Below, piece by piece: positions 28,513 through 39,499 of a DNA stretch of 64,000 bases. The stretch comes from Carboxydocella sporoproducens DSM 16521 (GTDB lineage Bacteria > Bacillota > GCA-003054495 > Carboxydocellales > Carboxydocellaceae). Below the pieces are notes generated by a model. It was not told the DNA's origin and did no database searches. It was given only the letters and a program-made list of their open reading frames with translations. Location of the stretch: positions 1 to 64,000 of the forward strand of contig NZ_FUXM01000010.1 of assembly GCF_900167165.1 (NCBI RefSeq), given 5' to 3'. Made by a program: the position numbers and the translations under genes. The first letter of the stretch is position 1. Every line of letters begins with the position of its first letter.

Positions 28513-30234
28513 TTAGTATCTGGCTAATTCTTCTTTGACCAGATTAGCAATCACCTGTGCAGCTTCCTCTACATCGAGTACCCGGGTGTTACCTGTTCTC
28601 CGTTCCTTGAGCTCTACTTTACCCTCGGCCAGGGTTTTGCCTACAGTAAGGCGATAGGGGTAACCAATCAGGTCTGCATCCTTGAACTTGACGCCGGCCC
28701 TTTCAACCCTATCATCAATTACAGTTTCAATCCCCAGCTGAGTTAACTGACTATAGATTTTTTCCGCTGCTTCCCGCTGTTGCTGATCTTTTTCGGATAC
28801 AGGTATAACCACCACATGATAGGGAGCTATGGCCAACGGCCAGATGATCCCATTTTCGTCATGGTTTTGTTCAATAGCAGCTGCCATTGTCCTGGTAATA
28901 CCGATACCATAGCAACCCATTACCATTTCTTTTTGTTTGCCATTTTCATCCAGAAAAACAGCATTCAGAGCTTTACTGTATTTTGTCCCTAACTGGAATA
29001 CTTGTCCAACTTCAATACCTTTTGCTGTCAGCAATTTGCCTTCTTCACAGCGCGGGCAATGTTCTCCTGCCTCAACCATCCTTATATCTGCAACCAGGTC
29101 AACTGCATAATCCCGGTCATAATTAACGTTTTTTAAGTGATAGCCGTCTTCATTGGCTCCACAAACCAGGTTGTTCTGCTGGACTACTTCCGGGTCCGCA
29201 ATGACCTGCCATACCTTGCCTTTTAGACCCACCGGTCCGATTGAACCAGGAGCTACACCGATCTTTTCTACTACTTCTTCATCACTGGCCAGATGCAATT
29301 GCAAAGTATCAACCAGGTTTTGCAGCTTGATTTCATTAACCTGTCTGTCTCCTCGCAGCACAGCAGCTACCAGACCTTTTTCAGTATGATAGATCAGGGT
29401 TTTAATAGTCTGTTCAGGAGCTATTCCCAGAAAGGCCGCTACCTCATCAATGGTCTTTTGTTCCGGAGTGGCGATTTTCTCTAAAGGCTGGGCTTCCTGT
29501 TTTTCCCTGGCAATCAATCTGGACTCAGCCTTTTCCACATTGGCAGCATAGGTACAGGTATCACAGTACACAATGGTAGCTTCACCCGCATCAGCAAGTA
29601 CCATAAACTCATGGGTACTGCTGCCCCCAATGGCACCTGCATCGGCCTCTACTGGCCTGAATTTGAGGCCCAGCCTGGTAAAAATCCGGGTGTAGGCATC
29701 AAACATTTTTTGATAGCTGATTTGCATGCCTACTTCATCTTTATCAAAGGAATAAAGATCCTTCATGATAAACTCGCGCCCTCGCATCAGTCCAAACCGT
29801 GGCCGGCGCTCATCCCGGTATTTGTTGGCAATCTGATAGAGCAACAGGGGCAGCTGTTTATAGGAATGCACTTCATTGCGCACCAGGTCAGTAATGATTT
29901 CTTCATGGGTTGGTCCAAGGGCGAATTCGCGACCGTGCCTGTCTTTTAAACGGAAGAGCTCGTCACCATAAACATGCCAGCGCCCTGATTCCAGCCAGAG
30001 CTCTGCAGGCTGGATGATGGGCATGGTAATTTCCTGGCCCCCGGCCCGATTCATTTCTTCGCGGACGATTTGCATTATCTTATGCAAAACCCGCTGTGCC
30101 AGAGGCAAATATGTATAAACACCAGCGGCAGCTTTGCGGATAAATCCCGCTCTGAGCAGCAGCTGATGACTGATAACTTCGGCTTCAGCCGGAGTCTCTC
30201 TCAAAGTGGGTGCTAATAACTGGGATGCTCTCAA
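28513..30234 (-). CDS. proS: Prolyl-tRNA synthetase
   Basis: This class II synthetase charges tRNA-Pro. The 573-residue bacterial-type protein has motif 2 ([15 protein letters not shown] and [20 protein letters not shown]) and motif 3 ([17 protein letters not shown]). The inserted YbaK-like editing domain is at about 225-390, and a C-terminal anticodon-binding domain follows. The TTG start follows the ispG stop with no gap (TAGTTG), with AAGGAGG upstream, so the two are tightly coupled. Confidence 0.98.
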   Translation of the reverse strand: MRASQLLAPTLRETPAEAEVISHQLLLRAGFIRKAAAGVYTYLPLAQRVLHKIMQIVREEMNRAGGQEITMPIIQPAELWLESGRWHVYGDELFRLKDRHGREFALGPTHEEIITDLVRNEVHSYKQLPLLLYQIANKYRDERRPRFGLMRGREFIMKDLYSFDKDEVGMQISYQKMFDAYTRIFTRLGLKFRPVEADAGAIGGSSTHEFMVLADAGEATIVYCDTCTYAANVEKAESRLIAREKQEAQPLEKIATPEQKTIDEVAAFLGIAPEQTIKTLIYHTEKGLVAAVLRGDRQVNEIKLQNLVDTLQLHLASDEEVVEKIGVAPGSIGPVGLKGKVWQVIADPEVVQQNNLVCGANEDGYHLKNVNYDRDYAVDLVADIRMVEAGEHCPRCEEGKLLTAKGIEVGQVFQLGTKYSKALNAVFLDENGKQKEMVMGCYGIGITRTMAAAIEQNHDENGIIWPLAIAPYHVVVIPVSEKDQQQREAAEKIYSQLTQLGIETVIDDRVERAGVKFKDADLIGYPYRLTVGKTLAEGKVELKERRTGNTRVLDVEEAAQVIANLVKEELARY

Positions 30235-31281
30235 CTAATCCAACCTCCTTATTTCTTCTAACAAAGCTGATAATAACTGTTCTTCCGGCACCTTGCGGAT
30301 AACCTGTCCCTTTTTGAATAATAATCCGGCTCCTTTGCCCCCGGCAATGCCAATATCAGCTTCCCTGGCTTCGCCGGGACCGTTAACTGCACAACCCATA
30401 ACAGCTACTTTCAGGGGCCGGTCTATCTGGTAAAGAATCTGATCAACCTCTTCTGCCAGCTTAATTAAATTCACCTGGCAACGACCACAGGTGGGACAGG
30501 AAACCAGCTCCGGGCCAGCCTGACGCAGATTCAAACTCTGCAAAATCTGCCAGGCAGTTCTCACCTCATAAACGGGATCAGCGGTCAGGGAGACCCTCAT
30601 TGTATCACCTATACCTTCAGACAGCAATATTCCCAGACCTACTGATGATTTTATCACACCACGGAACAAGGTGCCAGCCTCTGTAACACCTATATGCAAG
30701 GGATAAGGCACTTTTTGTGCCAGCAGTCGGTAAGCAGCCAGCAAAACCGGAACCCGGGAGGTTTTCAGGGAAATTTTTATTTCCTCATAGCCAAATCGCT
30801 CCAGTAATGCTACATGCCTGAGAGCGCTTTCAACCAGCGCTTCGGCACAGGGATGGCCGTATTTTTCCAGCAAGTCCTTCTCCAGAGAGCCGGCATTAAC
30901 CCCGATTCTTATTGGTACTGCTCGCTCCCTGGCAGCTGCCACAACTTCTTTTACCCGATCTTCACTTCCGATATTGCCAGGATTAATGCGCAGGCCTGCA
31001 ACTCCATGGGCCAGAGCCTTTAAGGCCAGGCGATAATCAAAATGAATATCGGCAATCACCGGCAAGGGAGACCTGCGGCAGATTTCCTTGAGTGCCTGAG
31101 CTGCTTCTTCATCAGGTACGGCCACCCGAATAATTTCACATTTTTCCCGGGCCAGTACCTCAATCTGCTGCAGGGTAGTCTCCACATCCCTGGTATCGGT
31201 ATTGGTCATGGACTGAACAGATACAGGCGCTCCGCCTCCGATTAATATATTCCCTATCTTAATCTGTTTTTTACTGGCCAA
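30235..31281 (-). CDS. ispG: 4-hydroxy-3-methylbut-2-enyl diphosphate synthase
   Basis: This iron-sulfur enzyme of the MEP isoprenoid pathway reduces the cyclic diphosphate MEcPP. The protein has about 348 residues: a TIM barrel (SVQSMTNTDTRDVE near the start) and a C-terminal 4Fe-4S domain with SCPTCGRCQ and GCAVNGPGEA. I prefer the TTG at 31281, six bases after GGGGGAG, over the TTG at 31287, which abuts it. Electrons come from ferredoxin or flavodoxin in other bacteria. Confidence 0.96.
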   Translation of the reverse strand: MASKKQIKIGNILIGGGAPVSVQSMTNTDTRDVETTLQQIEVLAREKCEIIRVAVPDEEAAQALKEICRRSPLPVIADIHFDYRLALKALAHGVAGLRINPGNIGSEDRVKEVVAAARERAVPIRIGVNAGSLEKDLLEKYGHPCAEALVESALRHVALLERFGYEEIKISLKTSRVPVLLAAYRLLAQKVPYPLHIGVTEAGTLFRGVIKSSVGLGILLSEGIGDTMRVSLTADPVYEVRTAWQILQSLNLRQAGPELVSCPTCGRCQVNLIKLAEEVDQILYQIDRPLKVAVMGCAVNGPGEAREADIGIAGGKGAGLLFKKGQVIRKVPEEQLLSALLEEIRRLD

Positions 31282-31293
31282 AAACAACTCCCC

Positions 31294-32361
31294 CTATTTC
31301 ATCAGCTGGGAAATATCATTTACAGTTACCACTACCATTAACACCAGCAACAGAGCAAAACCCACCAGGTGAACGATGTTTTCCCGTTTGGGGTCTACCC
31401 GGCGACCGACCAGCCCCTCCCAGCCTACAAACAGCAGTCGGCTGCCATCAAGAGCCGGAATGGGCAACAAATTAAATAATCCCAGCTGCAAACTCAATAA
31501 AGCAGCTAGCTGCAGCAAGTTCAGCCAACCTGCCTGAGCAGCCTTGCCTATCTCCATACTAATACGAGCCGGACCAGCCAGCCCTGCCGTCGGGTCGGGC
31601 ATCTTAAACAAGTTAGCCAGATAGTGTAAAACAGTAGAAGTAATTTTACCTGTATATAGTACCCCATAACCGGCTGCTTCCCAGAGGTTAACTGATTTCA
31701 TTTTTGGTGGCTGAGGGGAAATACCAATCATACTCTGCCCTGTTGCCGGGTCCTTTTTGGGTCTAAGCTCGATCAGCATCTTCTTCTGATTCCGGAGAAT
31801 TTCCAGAGAAACTCGCCCTTGTTCCTGCTTTCTGATTTCCTGGACTACTTTTTCCCAATCCGTTACGGTCTTGCCATTGACCGCAATAATTCTATCTCCC
31901 GGCTTTAGTCCTGCAGCTTCGGCAGGCATGTTTTTTATCACTTCACCGATAACCGGCTCAATTACTGGTACACCCAGTTTGAAGAAAATTCCTGCTAGAA
32001 TCAGGATAGTTAAGACAAAATTCATTAACGGTCCTGCCAGGATTACCAGTCCTTTTTGCCAGGGTTTCTTTTCATTAAAGCCTTCCCCCGGCCGGTATCT
32101 GAGCGCCCCATCTTCATCGGTATCTTCTTCCTCATCCATCCCGGCAAATTTAACAAATCCTCCCAGTGGGATAGCCCGTACACTATATAGAGTTTGGTTG
32201 CGTCCGGTTTTACCAAAAAGCATAGGGCCAAAACCGATAGCAAACTCATAAACTTTCACGCCTACCGCTCTGCCGGCAAAATAGTGTCCGGCCTCATGTA
32301 CCAGCACCAGTAAACCAAGAACCAGGATAGTAGCGATTACCGAGACAAGAAAACTGGTCAT
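31294..32361 (-). CDS. rseP: Site-2 protease RseP/RasP
   Basis: This membrane zinc protease cleaves anti-sigma factors and signal peptides inside the membrane. It has about 355 residues. Its HEAGH zinc motif lies in the first helix (about residues 22-26), followed by one PDZ domain (PAEAAGLKPGDRIIAVNGK) and the NLLPIPALDGSRL motif in a C-terminal helix. I prefer the ATG at 32361, five bases after GGTGA; a GTG at 32370 overlaps the dxr stop. It lies between dxr and ispG, a common arrangement. Confidence 0.96.
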   Translation of the reverse strand: MTSFLVSVIATILVLGLLVLVHEAGHYFAGRAVGVKVYEFAIGFGPMLFGKTGRNQTLYSVRAIPLGGFVKFAGMDEEEDTDEDGALRYRPGEGFNEKKPWQKGLVILAGPLMNFVLTILILAGIFFKLGVPVIEPVIGEVIKNMPAEAAGLKPGDRIIAVNGKTVTDWEKVVQEIRKQEQGRVSLEILRNQKKMLIELRPKKDPATGQSMIGISPQPPKMKSVNLWEAAGYGVLYTGKITSTVLHYLANLFKMPDPTAGLAGPARISMEIGKAAQAGWLNLLQLAALLSLQLGLFNLLPIPALDGSRLLFVGWEGLVGRRVDPKRENIVHLVGFALLLVLMVVVTVNDISQLMK

Positions 32362-32366
32362 TTTAA

Positions 32367-33530
32367 TCACCGACCTTTCTTAATCAACTCAGCAGCCTTA
32401 TAGCGCGCCTGCTGGTCGATATGAAGCACAACCTCCAGATCTTCAGCCTTCTGAGGCGAAAACTGGTCCAGGGTGGCTGCAATGACATCTACAATTTCCA
32501 CAAACTTTATTTCCTCATTTAAAAATGCTGTAACCGCAACTTCATTGGCTGCATTGAAAATCGTTGGCGCCAGTCCCCCTGCCTGACCAGCCAGATAGGC
32601 TAATTTCAATCCTGGATACTTGGCATAATCCGGCAGCGAAAAAGTTAAGCTGCCGATACTTGCCAGATCCAGCCGCGGCCAGGCCCCACTCCAGCGCTGC
32701 GGCCAGGAGAGGGCGTACTGAATGGGCAGGCGCATATCCGGTAAACCTAATTGAGCCAGCTGGGAGCCATCACAAAACTCCACCAGTGAATGGATAATAC
32801 TCTGGGGGTGGAGCAGCACCTGGATCTGTTCATAGGGTATACCAAACAGCCAGTGCGCTTCGATCACTTCAAGACCTTTATTGATCATGGTAGCGGAGTC
32901 AATGGTTATTTTGGCTCCCATAGACCAGTTAGGATGAGCCAGAGCATCTCTAACTGTTGCTTCCTGGAGGCGCTGGATATCCCACTCGCGAAAAGCCCCT
33001 CCGGAAGCGGTTAAAATCAATTTACTAACTTCATTTTTCTTTGACCCTTGAATACATTGAAAAATAGCAGAATGTTCGCTGTCTACCGGGATAATTTTGA
33101 CGCCATGTTTTTCGGCCAGGGCCATCACCAGTTCTCCTGCTGCTACCAGGGTTTCCTTGTTGGCCAGAGCAATATCAATTCCTTGTTTAATAGCGGCAAT
33201 AGTAGGCAACAGCCCCCGGGCACCAGTAATAGCCGTCACAAGCAAATCTATCTCAGCTTCAGTAGCTGCTTTTAATAAACCTTCAGTACCCCAGTAGATT
33301 TCTGGAACCCAGCTTTCAACCCGCAGTTGCTGAGCTAGCCACTCAGCGTCCTTCGCTTCTGCAACTGCTACTACCTCTGGCTTAAACTCCCTAATCTGAG
33401 CCAGCAATAAATCCACGTTACGTCCTGCAGCAAGGCTTGATACTTGCAGATTTTCCCGCTGGGCACGGACTACTTCCAATGTTTGTGTCCCAATGGAACC
33501 TGTACTGCCGATTAGTCCTATTTTGCGCAT
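32367..33530 (-). CDS. dxr: 1-deoxy-D-xylulose-5-phosphate reductoisomerase
   Basis: Dxr makes MEP, the second step of the isoprenoid pathway. The 387-residue protein has the NADPH-binding GLIGSTGSIGTQTLEV at the N-terminus and the metal/substrate motif PVDSEHSAIFQ, followed by TASGGAFR. The stop overlaps the rseP start region. It lies 22 bp after the YtvI-like gene. Confidence 0.97.
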   Translation of the reverse strand: MRKIGLIGSTGSIGTQTLEVVRAQRENLQVSSLAAGRNVDLLLAQIREFKPEVVAVAEAKDAEWLAQQLRVESWVPEIYWGTEGLLKAATEAEIDLLVTAITGARGLLPTIAAIKQGIDIALANKETLVAAGELVMALAEKHGVKIIPVDSEHSAIFQCIQGSKKNEVSKLILTASGGAFREWDIQRLQEATVRDALAHPNWSMGAKITIDSATMINKGLEVIEAHWLFGIPYEQIQVLLHPQSIIHSLVEFCDGSQLAQLGLPDMRLPIQYALSWPQRWSGAWPRLDLASIGSLTFSLPDYAKYPGLKLAYLAGQAGGLAPTIFNAANEVAVTAFLNEEIKFVEIVDVIAATLDQFSPQKAEDLEVVLHIDQQARYKAAELIKKGR

Positions 33531-33552
33531 GTCTGAACCCCGTTTCTTTCTA

Positions 33553-34665
33553 TTATATCCGTGTTATCCCAGTTTTAATAACCGCCTGAATAGCGATTAA
33601 CAGGATAGGACCCAATACTACCCCCAGAGCGCCCCAGAGCTGATAGCCTGTATAAATCGCTATTAAAGTGGCCAGGGGATGCAGGCCCACATTATCAGCG
33701 ACCACTTTTGCTTCCAGTAGCTGCCTGACCAGGCTCAGCACCCCATACAGGATAACCAATTTCAGAGCAAAAAAGCCCTGGCCGTGAAAGTAACTGAGCA
33801 GAGCCCAGGGTAACAATACTGAGCCAGGGCCCAGCACCGGAATAAAATCCATTAACCCTACCACAATTCCCATGGTTAGAGCAAATTGACTGCCCGTCAG
33901 GTAAAGACCACCAATGGCCAGGATAGTGGTAATTGTAATAAGTATAAGCTGGGCCTTGAGATAGCCAGTAAAGGCCAGTATAATTTTCGATCCCACTTCT
34001 AAAGTCGTTTCTCCCCAGGGAGGATTTAGCAGTTGTAACCAGAAACGGATAATTTTTTCTTTGTCCTTGAGGAGAAAAAAGGCTGCCAAAATGGCGATAA
34101 TCAATACAACAAAGCCGCCAGTAATACTGGCTGGTAATACTTGTACTGACCTCAGTAAAGTCTCTGATGCTGAAATAATCAGCTGCTGGCCTTTAGCCAC
34201 AATATTATCTATATTGTCCTTGACAGCCTGATGGAGCTGCGGTGGCAACTCCCGGTAAAATGCAACCCCTTTTTCCAGCAATGCGTTAGCTTTTTGCCAG
34301 ACGTGATCAACAAAAATAATGATCTGTTCCCGGTATTCAGGCAGTTCTCGGGTTAAGCGAAGGGTTTCCAGAATCAATCTGGCTAAAATCAGGGCCCAGA
34401 TAACTATAAATCCGCCTACTACACCAGATAAGGTTAATAAAACAGCCAGAGACCTTTTTAATTTAAATCTTGCCTCCAGTTTATTAACCAGTGGATCCAG
34501 CAGGACTGCCAGAAAAGCCGCCAGGATAAACGGTAATGAGATATAAAGAAACTTTCCGAGCCAGGGCATCAAAAATGGTAAAAAGTAAGCCCCACCAAAA
34601 TAGAGGGTGAGTAAAATCAGCAAGGCCGTCAGCCATTGATAATAATTGGAAGCCATCCGCCTCAT
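33553..34665 (-). CDS. AI-2E family permease, YtvI-like
   Basis: This is a 370-residue polytopic membrane protein with about seven or eight hydrophobic helices and a soluble stretch around 105-170. It shows the family signature VVGLMDFIPVLGPGSVLLPWA and LEAKVVADNVGLHP near the C-terminus. This is the AI-2E/UPF0118 family, and length and sequence feel fit the sporulation protein YtvI. The ATG overlaps the cdsA stop (ATGA). The position between cdsA and dxr is not the B. subtilis arrangement. The substrate is unknown. Confidence 0.9.
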   Translation of the reverse strand: MRRMASNYYQWLTALLILLTLYFGGAYFLPFLMPWLGKFLYISLPFILAAFLAVLLDPLVNKLEARFKLKRSLAVLLTLSGVVGGFIVIWALILARLILETLRLTRELPEYREQIIIFVDHVWQKANALLEKGVAFYRELPPQLHQAVKDNIDNIVAKGQQLIISASETLLRSVQVLPASITGGFVVLIIAILAAFFLLKDKEKIIRFWLQLLNPPWGETTLEVGSKIILAFTGYLKAQLILITITTILAIGGLYLTGSQFALTMGIVVGLMDFIPVLGPGSVLLPWALLSYFHGQGFFALKLVILYGVLSLVRQLLEAKVVADNVGLHPLATLIAIYTGYQLWGALGVVLGPILLIAIQAVIKTGITRI

Positions 34666-35453
34666 CCATTGCCCCCCCTAACAAACCAATCCAGCAAAAC
34701 ATAGGCCAGCGGCGCTGTAAACATGATCGAATCAAACCGGTCCAGTACTCCTCCATGGCCCGGAAAAATGTTACTACTATCCTTTACCCCTGCCGCTCTT
34801 TTCAAAGTGGATTCTGCCAGATCTCCCAGCTGTCCTCCCAGACTTATGACAATCCCAAAGCCAGCCCAGAAAAGGTAAGAAAAACCGGTCAGTTTAGGCC
34901 CCAGCATTGCCAGCACCAGGGCAGCAGTGACCGCTCCACCAATAACCCCCTCGATGCTTTTTTGGGGACTGATCACTGGTGCCAGGGGATGTTTTCCCAG
35001 GGCCCGCCCTGTAAAGTAAGCCCCGGAGTCGGCCAGCCAGTTAGCAATAAAAAACAATGCTGTCAACCATAATCCCTGATCTTGCTCTCGGAGGAGTAGA
35101 ATGTAAGTGAGAGAAACAGTTACATATACAATACCAAAAAAGCCTGCTCCTAGATCTGACCAGCGTAGGCGCGGAAAAGATATAACCGCAATCAGCAATG
35201 TCCAGAGCAACAGAAAGGTTATTCCATAATCAAGACGATGATTAATCATGCTGAAAAAGACCAGTATTACCCCCGGTCCAGCCAGCAGCCAGCTGACCTT
35301 TATCCCCAGATGCTGAAGGATATTTTTCAGCTCCCACTGGCCCAGCAGCGCTAGGATCAGAATACCTCCTCCCAGCCAGCTTCCCCCCTGCCAAATAAGC
35401 CAGAGAGCCAGAGGTATTCCGATAATGGCAGTTATAACCCTGTATACCAGCAC
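34662..35453 (-). CDS. cdsA: Phosphatidate cytidylyltransferase
   Basis: It makes CDP-diacylglycerol from CTP and phosphatidic acid for all phospholipids. The 263-residue protein has many membrane helices and the family signature near the C-terminus (KRAAGVKDSSNIFPGHGGVLDRFDS). The start is a GTG at 35453 preceded by GAGGTGA; the longer frame overlaps uppS. It lies between uppS and the YtvI-like gene. Confidence 0.96.
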   Translation of the reverse strand: MLVYRVITAIIGIPLALWLIWQGGSWLGGGILILALLGQWELKNILQHLGIKVSWLLAGPGVILVFFSMINHRLDYGITFLLLWTLLIAVISFPRLRWSDLGAGFFGIVYVTVSLTYILLLREQDQGLWLTALFFIANWLADSGAYFTGRALGKHPLAPVISPQKSIEGVIGGAVTAALVLAMLGPKLTGFSYLFWAGFGIVISLGGQLGDLAESTLKRAAGVKDSSNIFPGHGGVLDRFDSIMFTAPLAYVLLDWFVRGGNG

Positions 35454-35469
35454 AAAATCACCTCTATAG

Positions 35470-36258
35470 TTATAGCAAGCCGCCAAAACGGCGCTCCCGC
35501 TTTTGATAATCCACTATAGCCTGTAAAAAATGCTCTTCCCGGAAATCAGGCCAGAGCACATCTGTGAGCCAGAATTCCGTGTAAGCTAACTGCCAGAGCA
35601 AATAATTGCTGATGCGCAATTCTCCAGCAGGGCGAATCAATAAATCAGGATCTGGGATATCTCTGGTGTAAAGAAACTTTTCTATCACCTCTTCATCAAT
35701 AGAACCGGGGTCAATTTTCCCTGCTTTCACTTCTGCCGCAATCTGATTTACCGCTTGCACTATTTCAGCTCTACCGCCATAGTTTAGACACAAGCCTAAA
35801 ACCAGTTTGTTATTTTTGGCAGTTAAATTGATAGACCTGGTCAGTGCCTGCTGGGCAGCAAGGGGTAACCCGGCCAGATCGCCATAAGCCCGAATCTGAA
35901 CTCCTTGCTGATTTAACTCTGCCACCTCTTTTTCCAGATATTCCACCAGTAAATTCATCAGTGTATCCACTTCTTCTTTAGGCCGCTTCCAGTTTTCCGT
36001 GGAAAAAGCATATACTGTGAGATATTTTATACCAATGTTTGTACAAACTTTCACCGCTGTACGCAAGCTTTCCACACCGGCACGATGACCAACACTTCTT
36101 GGCAATCCCCTTTTTTGTGCCCAGCGGCCGTTGCCATCCATAATAATGGCAACATGTTGGGGTAATCGAGACAGATCTATTTCATTAATTTGGTGATTGT
36201 CCGCTTGTTTTTCCGGCAAAACCGCAGAACCCAACATGCGCGATATCCATTTGGCCAC
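35470..36258 (-). CDS. uppS: Undecaprenyl diphosphate synthase
   Basis: This cis-prenyltransferase makes the C55 carrier lipid for cell wall synthesis. From the GTG at 36258, six bases after GGAGGGAGGA, it has 262 residues. The catalytic aspartate is about residue 41 in IIMDGNGRWAQKRGLPRSVGHRAG. The C-terminal DLLIRPAGELRISNYLLWQ region is intact. A 30-residue N-terminal extension precedes the catalytic domain. A new promoter lies just upstream. Confidence 0.97.
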   Translation of the reverse strand: MAKWISRMLGSAVLPEKQADNHQINEIDLSRLPQHVAIIMDGNGRWAQKRGLPRSVGHRAGVESLRTAVKVCTNIGIKYLTVYAFSTENWKRPKEEVDTLMNLLVEYLEKEVAELNQQGVQIRAYGDLAGLPLAAQQALTRSINLTAKNNKLVLGLCLNYGGRAEIVQAVNQIAAEVKAGKIDPGSIDEEVIEKFLYTRDIPDPDLLIRPAGELRISNYLLWQLAYTEFWLTDVLWPDFREEHFLQAIVDYQKRERRFGGLL

Positions 36259-36293
36259 GGGCAATCCTCCCTCCGATAATTTACCATAAATAT

Positions 36294-36302
36294 ATTATAA
36301 CA
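36294..36302 (-). promoter_or_regulatory. Predicted extended -10 promoter of uppS
   Basis: On the minus strand TGTTATAAT is a perfect extended -10 element. It lies directly after the ferredoxin terminator, about 36 bp before the uppS start codon. No good -35 box is visible, since that place is taken by the terminator hairpin. Confidence 0.6.
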
Positions 36303-36303
36303 T

Positions 36304-36327
36304 GAAAAAACCCCCTCGGCGAGGGGG
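36304..36327 (-). terminator. Rho-independent terminator after the ferredoxin gene
   Basis: CCCCCTC and GAGGGGG form a 7-bp GC stem with a 3-nt loop, followed by TTTTTT on the minus strand. It ends the rpsB-tsf-pyrH-frr-ferredoxin transcript. Confidence 0.92.
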
Positions 36328-36341
36328 CTTTTTCCCGCAAT

Positions 36342-36509
36342 TTAGCCCTGGCTGATTGCGCCAGTGGGGCAAGCTTCTGCACAGCTACCACAATCTACAC
36401 ATGCATCAGCATCAATGGAGTAGATATCCCCTTCCTTGATGGCGCCATTCGGGCAGGTATCCATGCAGGTACCGCAAGCTACACACTCATCGGAGATTTT
36501 GTAGGCCAT
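36342..36509 (-). CDS. 2[4Fe-4S] ferredoxin
   Basis: This short gene encodes 55 residues. Two cluster motifs are complete: CVACGTCMDTCP (residues 9-20) and CVDCGSCAEACP (37-48), the clostridial dicluster ferredoxin pattern. The ATG at 36509 follows GGGGGTGTGAGGA. It lies between frr and uppS, an insertion compared with B. subtilis, and has its own terminator. It is a low-potential electron carrier. A role as donor to the nearby IspG is an inference. Confidence 0.93.
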   Translation of the reverse strand: MAYKISDECVACGTCMDTCPNGAIKEGDIYSIDADACVDCGSCAEACPTGAISQG

Positions 36510-36539
36510 TCCTCACACCCCCTTTCCCTATGTGGAAAA

Positions 36540-37882
<1,343 letters not shown>

Positions 37883-37890
37883 TCAGAAAT

Positions 37891-37930
37891 ATTTTTACAA
37901 AAAAGAGAACACAAAAATGTGTTCTCTTTT
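37891..37930 (-). terminator. Rho-independent terminator of tsf
   Basis: A perfect 12-bp stem AAAAGAGAACAC/GTGTTCTCTTTT (37919-37930 with 37901-37912) is followed on the minus strand by TTGTAAAAAT. The A-rich 5' arm and U-rich 3' arm make it a canonical intrinsic terminator, partial in this operon. Confidence 0.85.
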
Positions 37931-37938
37931 ATTACCAA

Positions 37939-38586
37939 CTACCGCTGCAGCTCCTTCATAACTTCGGCAGCAAAATCATCCTGCCGTTTCTCCAGACCTT
38001 CACCCATTTCGTAACGAACAAACCGTCTGACATTAATATTTTCACCGATTTTGGCAATTTTTTCCTTGATAAGTTGTTCTATGGTGATGTCCGGATTTTT
38101 AACAAAAGGCTGCTCCAGCAAGCATACTTCTTTGTAGAACTTTTCAATTCTTCCTTCCACCATTTTTTCGACGATATTTTCGGGTTTGCCTTCATTAAGA
38201 GCTTGAGCCCGCAGAATCTGCTTTTCTTTTTCAATTACATCAGCAGGCACTTCTTCCCGCCGGACATACTGAGGCTTGGAAGCAGCAATTTGCATAGCAA
38301 TATCCTTGCCCAACTGCTGGAATTCCTCGGTTTTGGCCACGAAGTCAGTCTCACAGTTAATTTCCACCAGGACACCTACACGGCCGCCAGCATGTATGTA
38401 CGATGTAACGATCCCTTCAGCTGCAATCCGGCCAGCTTTTTTGGCTGCTGCAGCCAGCCCCTTTTCCCGCAGATATTCAACAGCCTTTTCCATATCACCA
38501 TTGGTTTCCTGCAATGCCTTTTTGCAGTCCATCATCCCGGCACCGGTTCTTTCTCTTAGTTCTTTAACTGCCTGTGCAGATATCAT
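37939..38586 (-). CDS. tsf: Elongation factor Ts
   Basis: EF-Ts exchanges GDP for GTP on EF-Tu. The 215-residue protein is the short form common in thermophiles and some Clostridia. It begins with the signature [19 protein letters not shown] and carries [12 protein letters not shown]. The ATG at 38586 follows AAGGAGG. A hairpin with a U run separates it from rpsB. Confidence 0.97.
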   Translation of the reverse strand: MISAQAVKELRERTGAGMMDCKKALQETNGDMEKAVEYLREKGLAAAAKKAGRIAAEGIVTSYIHAGGRVGVLVEINCETDFVAKTEEFQQLGKDIAMQIAASKPQYVRREEVPADVIEKEKQILRAQALNEGKPENIVEKMVEGRIEKFYKEVCLLEQPFVKNPDITIEQLIKEKIAKIGENINVRRFVRYEMGEGLEKRQDDFAAEVMKELQR

Positions 38587-38610
38587 CACGATAACCTCCT
38601 TAAATTTTTG

Positions 38611-38650
38611 TAATAAAAAGGGTGGGCCCGAGTTTCCCGGCCACCCACCC
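38611..38650 (-). terminator. Intrinsic terminator between rpsB and tsf
   Basis: The minus strand reads GGGTGGGTGGCCGGGAAACTCGGGCCCACCC followed by TTTTTATTAC in two parts. The outer arms (38641-38650 with 38620-38626) pair GGGTGG with CCACCC and inner bases extend the stem. It can lower expression of tsf relative to rpsB. Confidence 0.75.
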
Positions 38651-38657
38651 GACTTTA

Positions 38658-39356
38658 CTACTCGGTCATTTGCTGTCCTTGCAAACCTTCCAGAATAGCA
38701 TCTGCCATTTTGCTGGTTAACAGCTTTACCGCCCTGATGGCATCATCATTACCGGGAATAACGTAGTCTACCTCATCTGGATCACAGTTAGTATCCACAA
38801 TAGCGACCACCGGTATACCCAGTCGCCGCGCTTCAGCAACAGCAATTTTTTCTTTCCGCGGGTCGACCACGAACAAGGCACCGGGCAGTTCCTTCATATC
38901 CTTAATGCCGCCCAAGAATTTTTCCAGTCTGGCTTTTTCTTTTAACAGTTCGGCCACCTCTTTCTTGGGCAGTACGGCAAAGGTACCATCCTGTTCCATT
39001 CTCTCCAGCTCATGCAGCCGTTCAATTCTTTTCCGAATGGTGGTGAAGTTGGTCAGCATACCACCCAACCAACGCTGATTTACATAGAACTGACCACAGC
39101 GGACAGCTTCCTCTTTCACAGCTTCCTGCGCTTGTTTCTTGGTTCCTACAAACAGCACAGTCTTGCCTTCTTCAGCTACACTGCGCAGGAAATTGTAGGC
39201 TTCCTCTACTTTCTTAACAGTTTTTTGCAAATCGATAATGTAAATTCCGTTCCGGTCAGTGAAGATATATTCCCGCATTTTGGGGTTCCACCGCCGGGTT
39301 TGGTGTCCGAAGTGAACACCGGCTTCCAGTAATTGTTTCATGGAAACGACTGACAT
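38658..39356 (-). CDS. rpsB: 30S ribosomal protein S2
   Basis: S2 joins the 30S subunit late in assembly. From the ATG at 39356 (GGAGGTGTAAAT upstream) it has 232 residues with the signatures [22 protein letters not shown] and [29 protein letters not shown]. The longer frame to 39461 runs through the leader. The leader is about 100 nt and begins with a GTGTGTA/TACACAC hairpin (39442-39458). Confidence 0.98.
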   Translation of the reverse strand: MSVVSMKQLLEAGVHFGHQTRRWNPKMREYIFTDRNGIYIIDLQKTVKKVEEAYNFLRSVAEEGKTVLFVGTKKQAQEAVKEEAVRCGQFYVNQRWLGGMLTNFTTIRKRIERLHELERMEQDGTFAVLPKKEVAELLKEKARLEKFLGGIKDMKELPGALFVVDPRKEKIAVAEARRLGIPVVAIVDTNCDPDEVDYVIPGNDDAIRAVKLLTSKMADAILEGLQGQQMTE

Positions 39357-39466
39357 ATTTACACCTCCATTAGTTTTACCTCCGCCCCCATCTTCTTCGC
39401 TGCCCACCTGTCTCCAGGCACTCGGCAGCGAATCCGGAGACGTGTGTATTTTACACACCATTTGCT

Positions 39467-39495
39467 ATTTTAACATAACTTGATTTAATTGGCAA
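39467..39495 (-). promoter_or_regulatory. Predicted sigma-A promoter of rpsB
   Basis: TTGCCA (39490-39495) and TAAAAT (39467-39472) are 17 bp apart on the minus strand, each one base from consensus. The -35 box begins only four bases after the stop codon of the last flagellar-operon gene, with no terminator between them. Confidence 0.82.
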
Positions 39496-39499
39496 GGGT

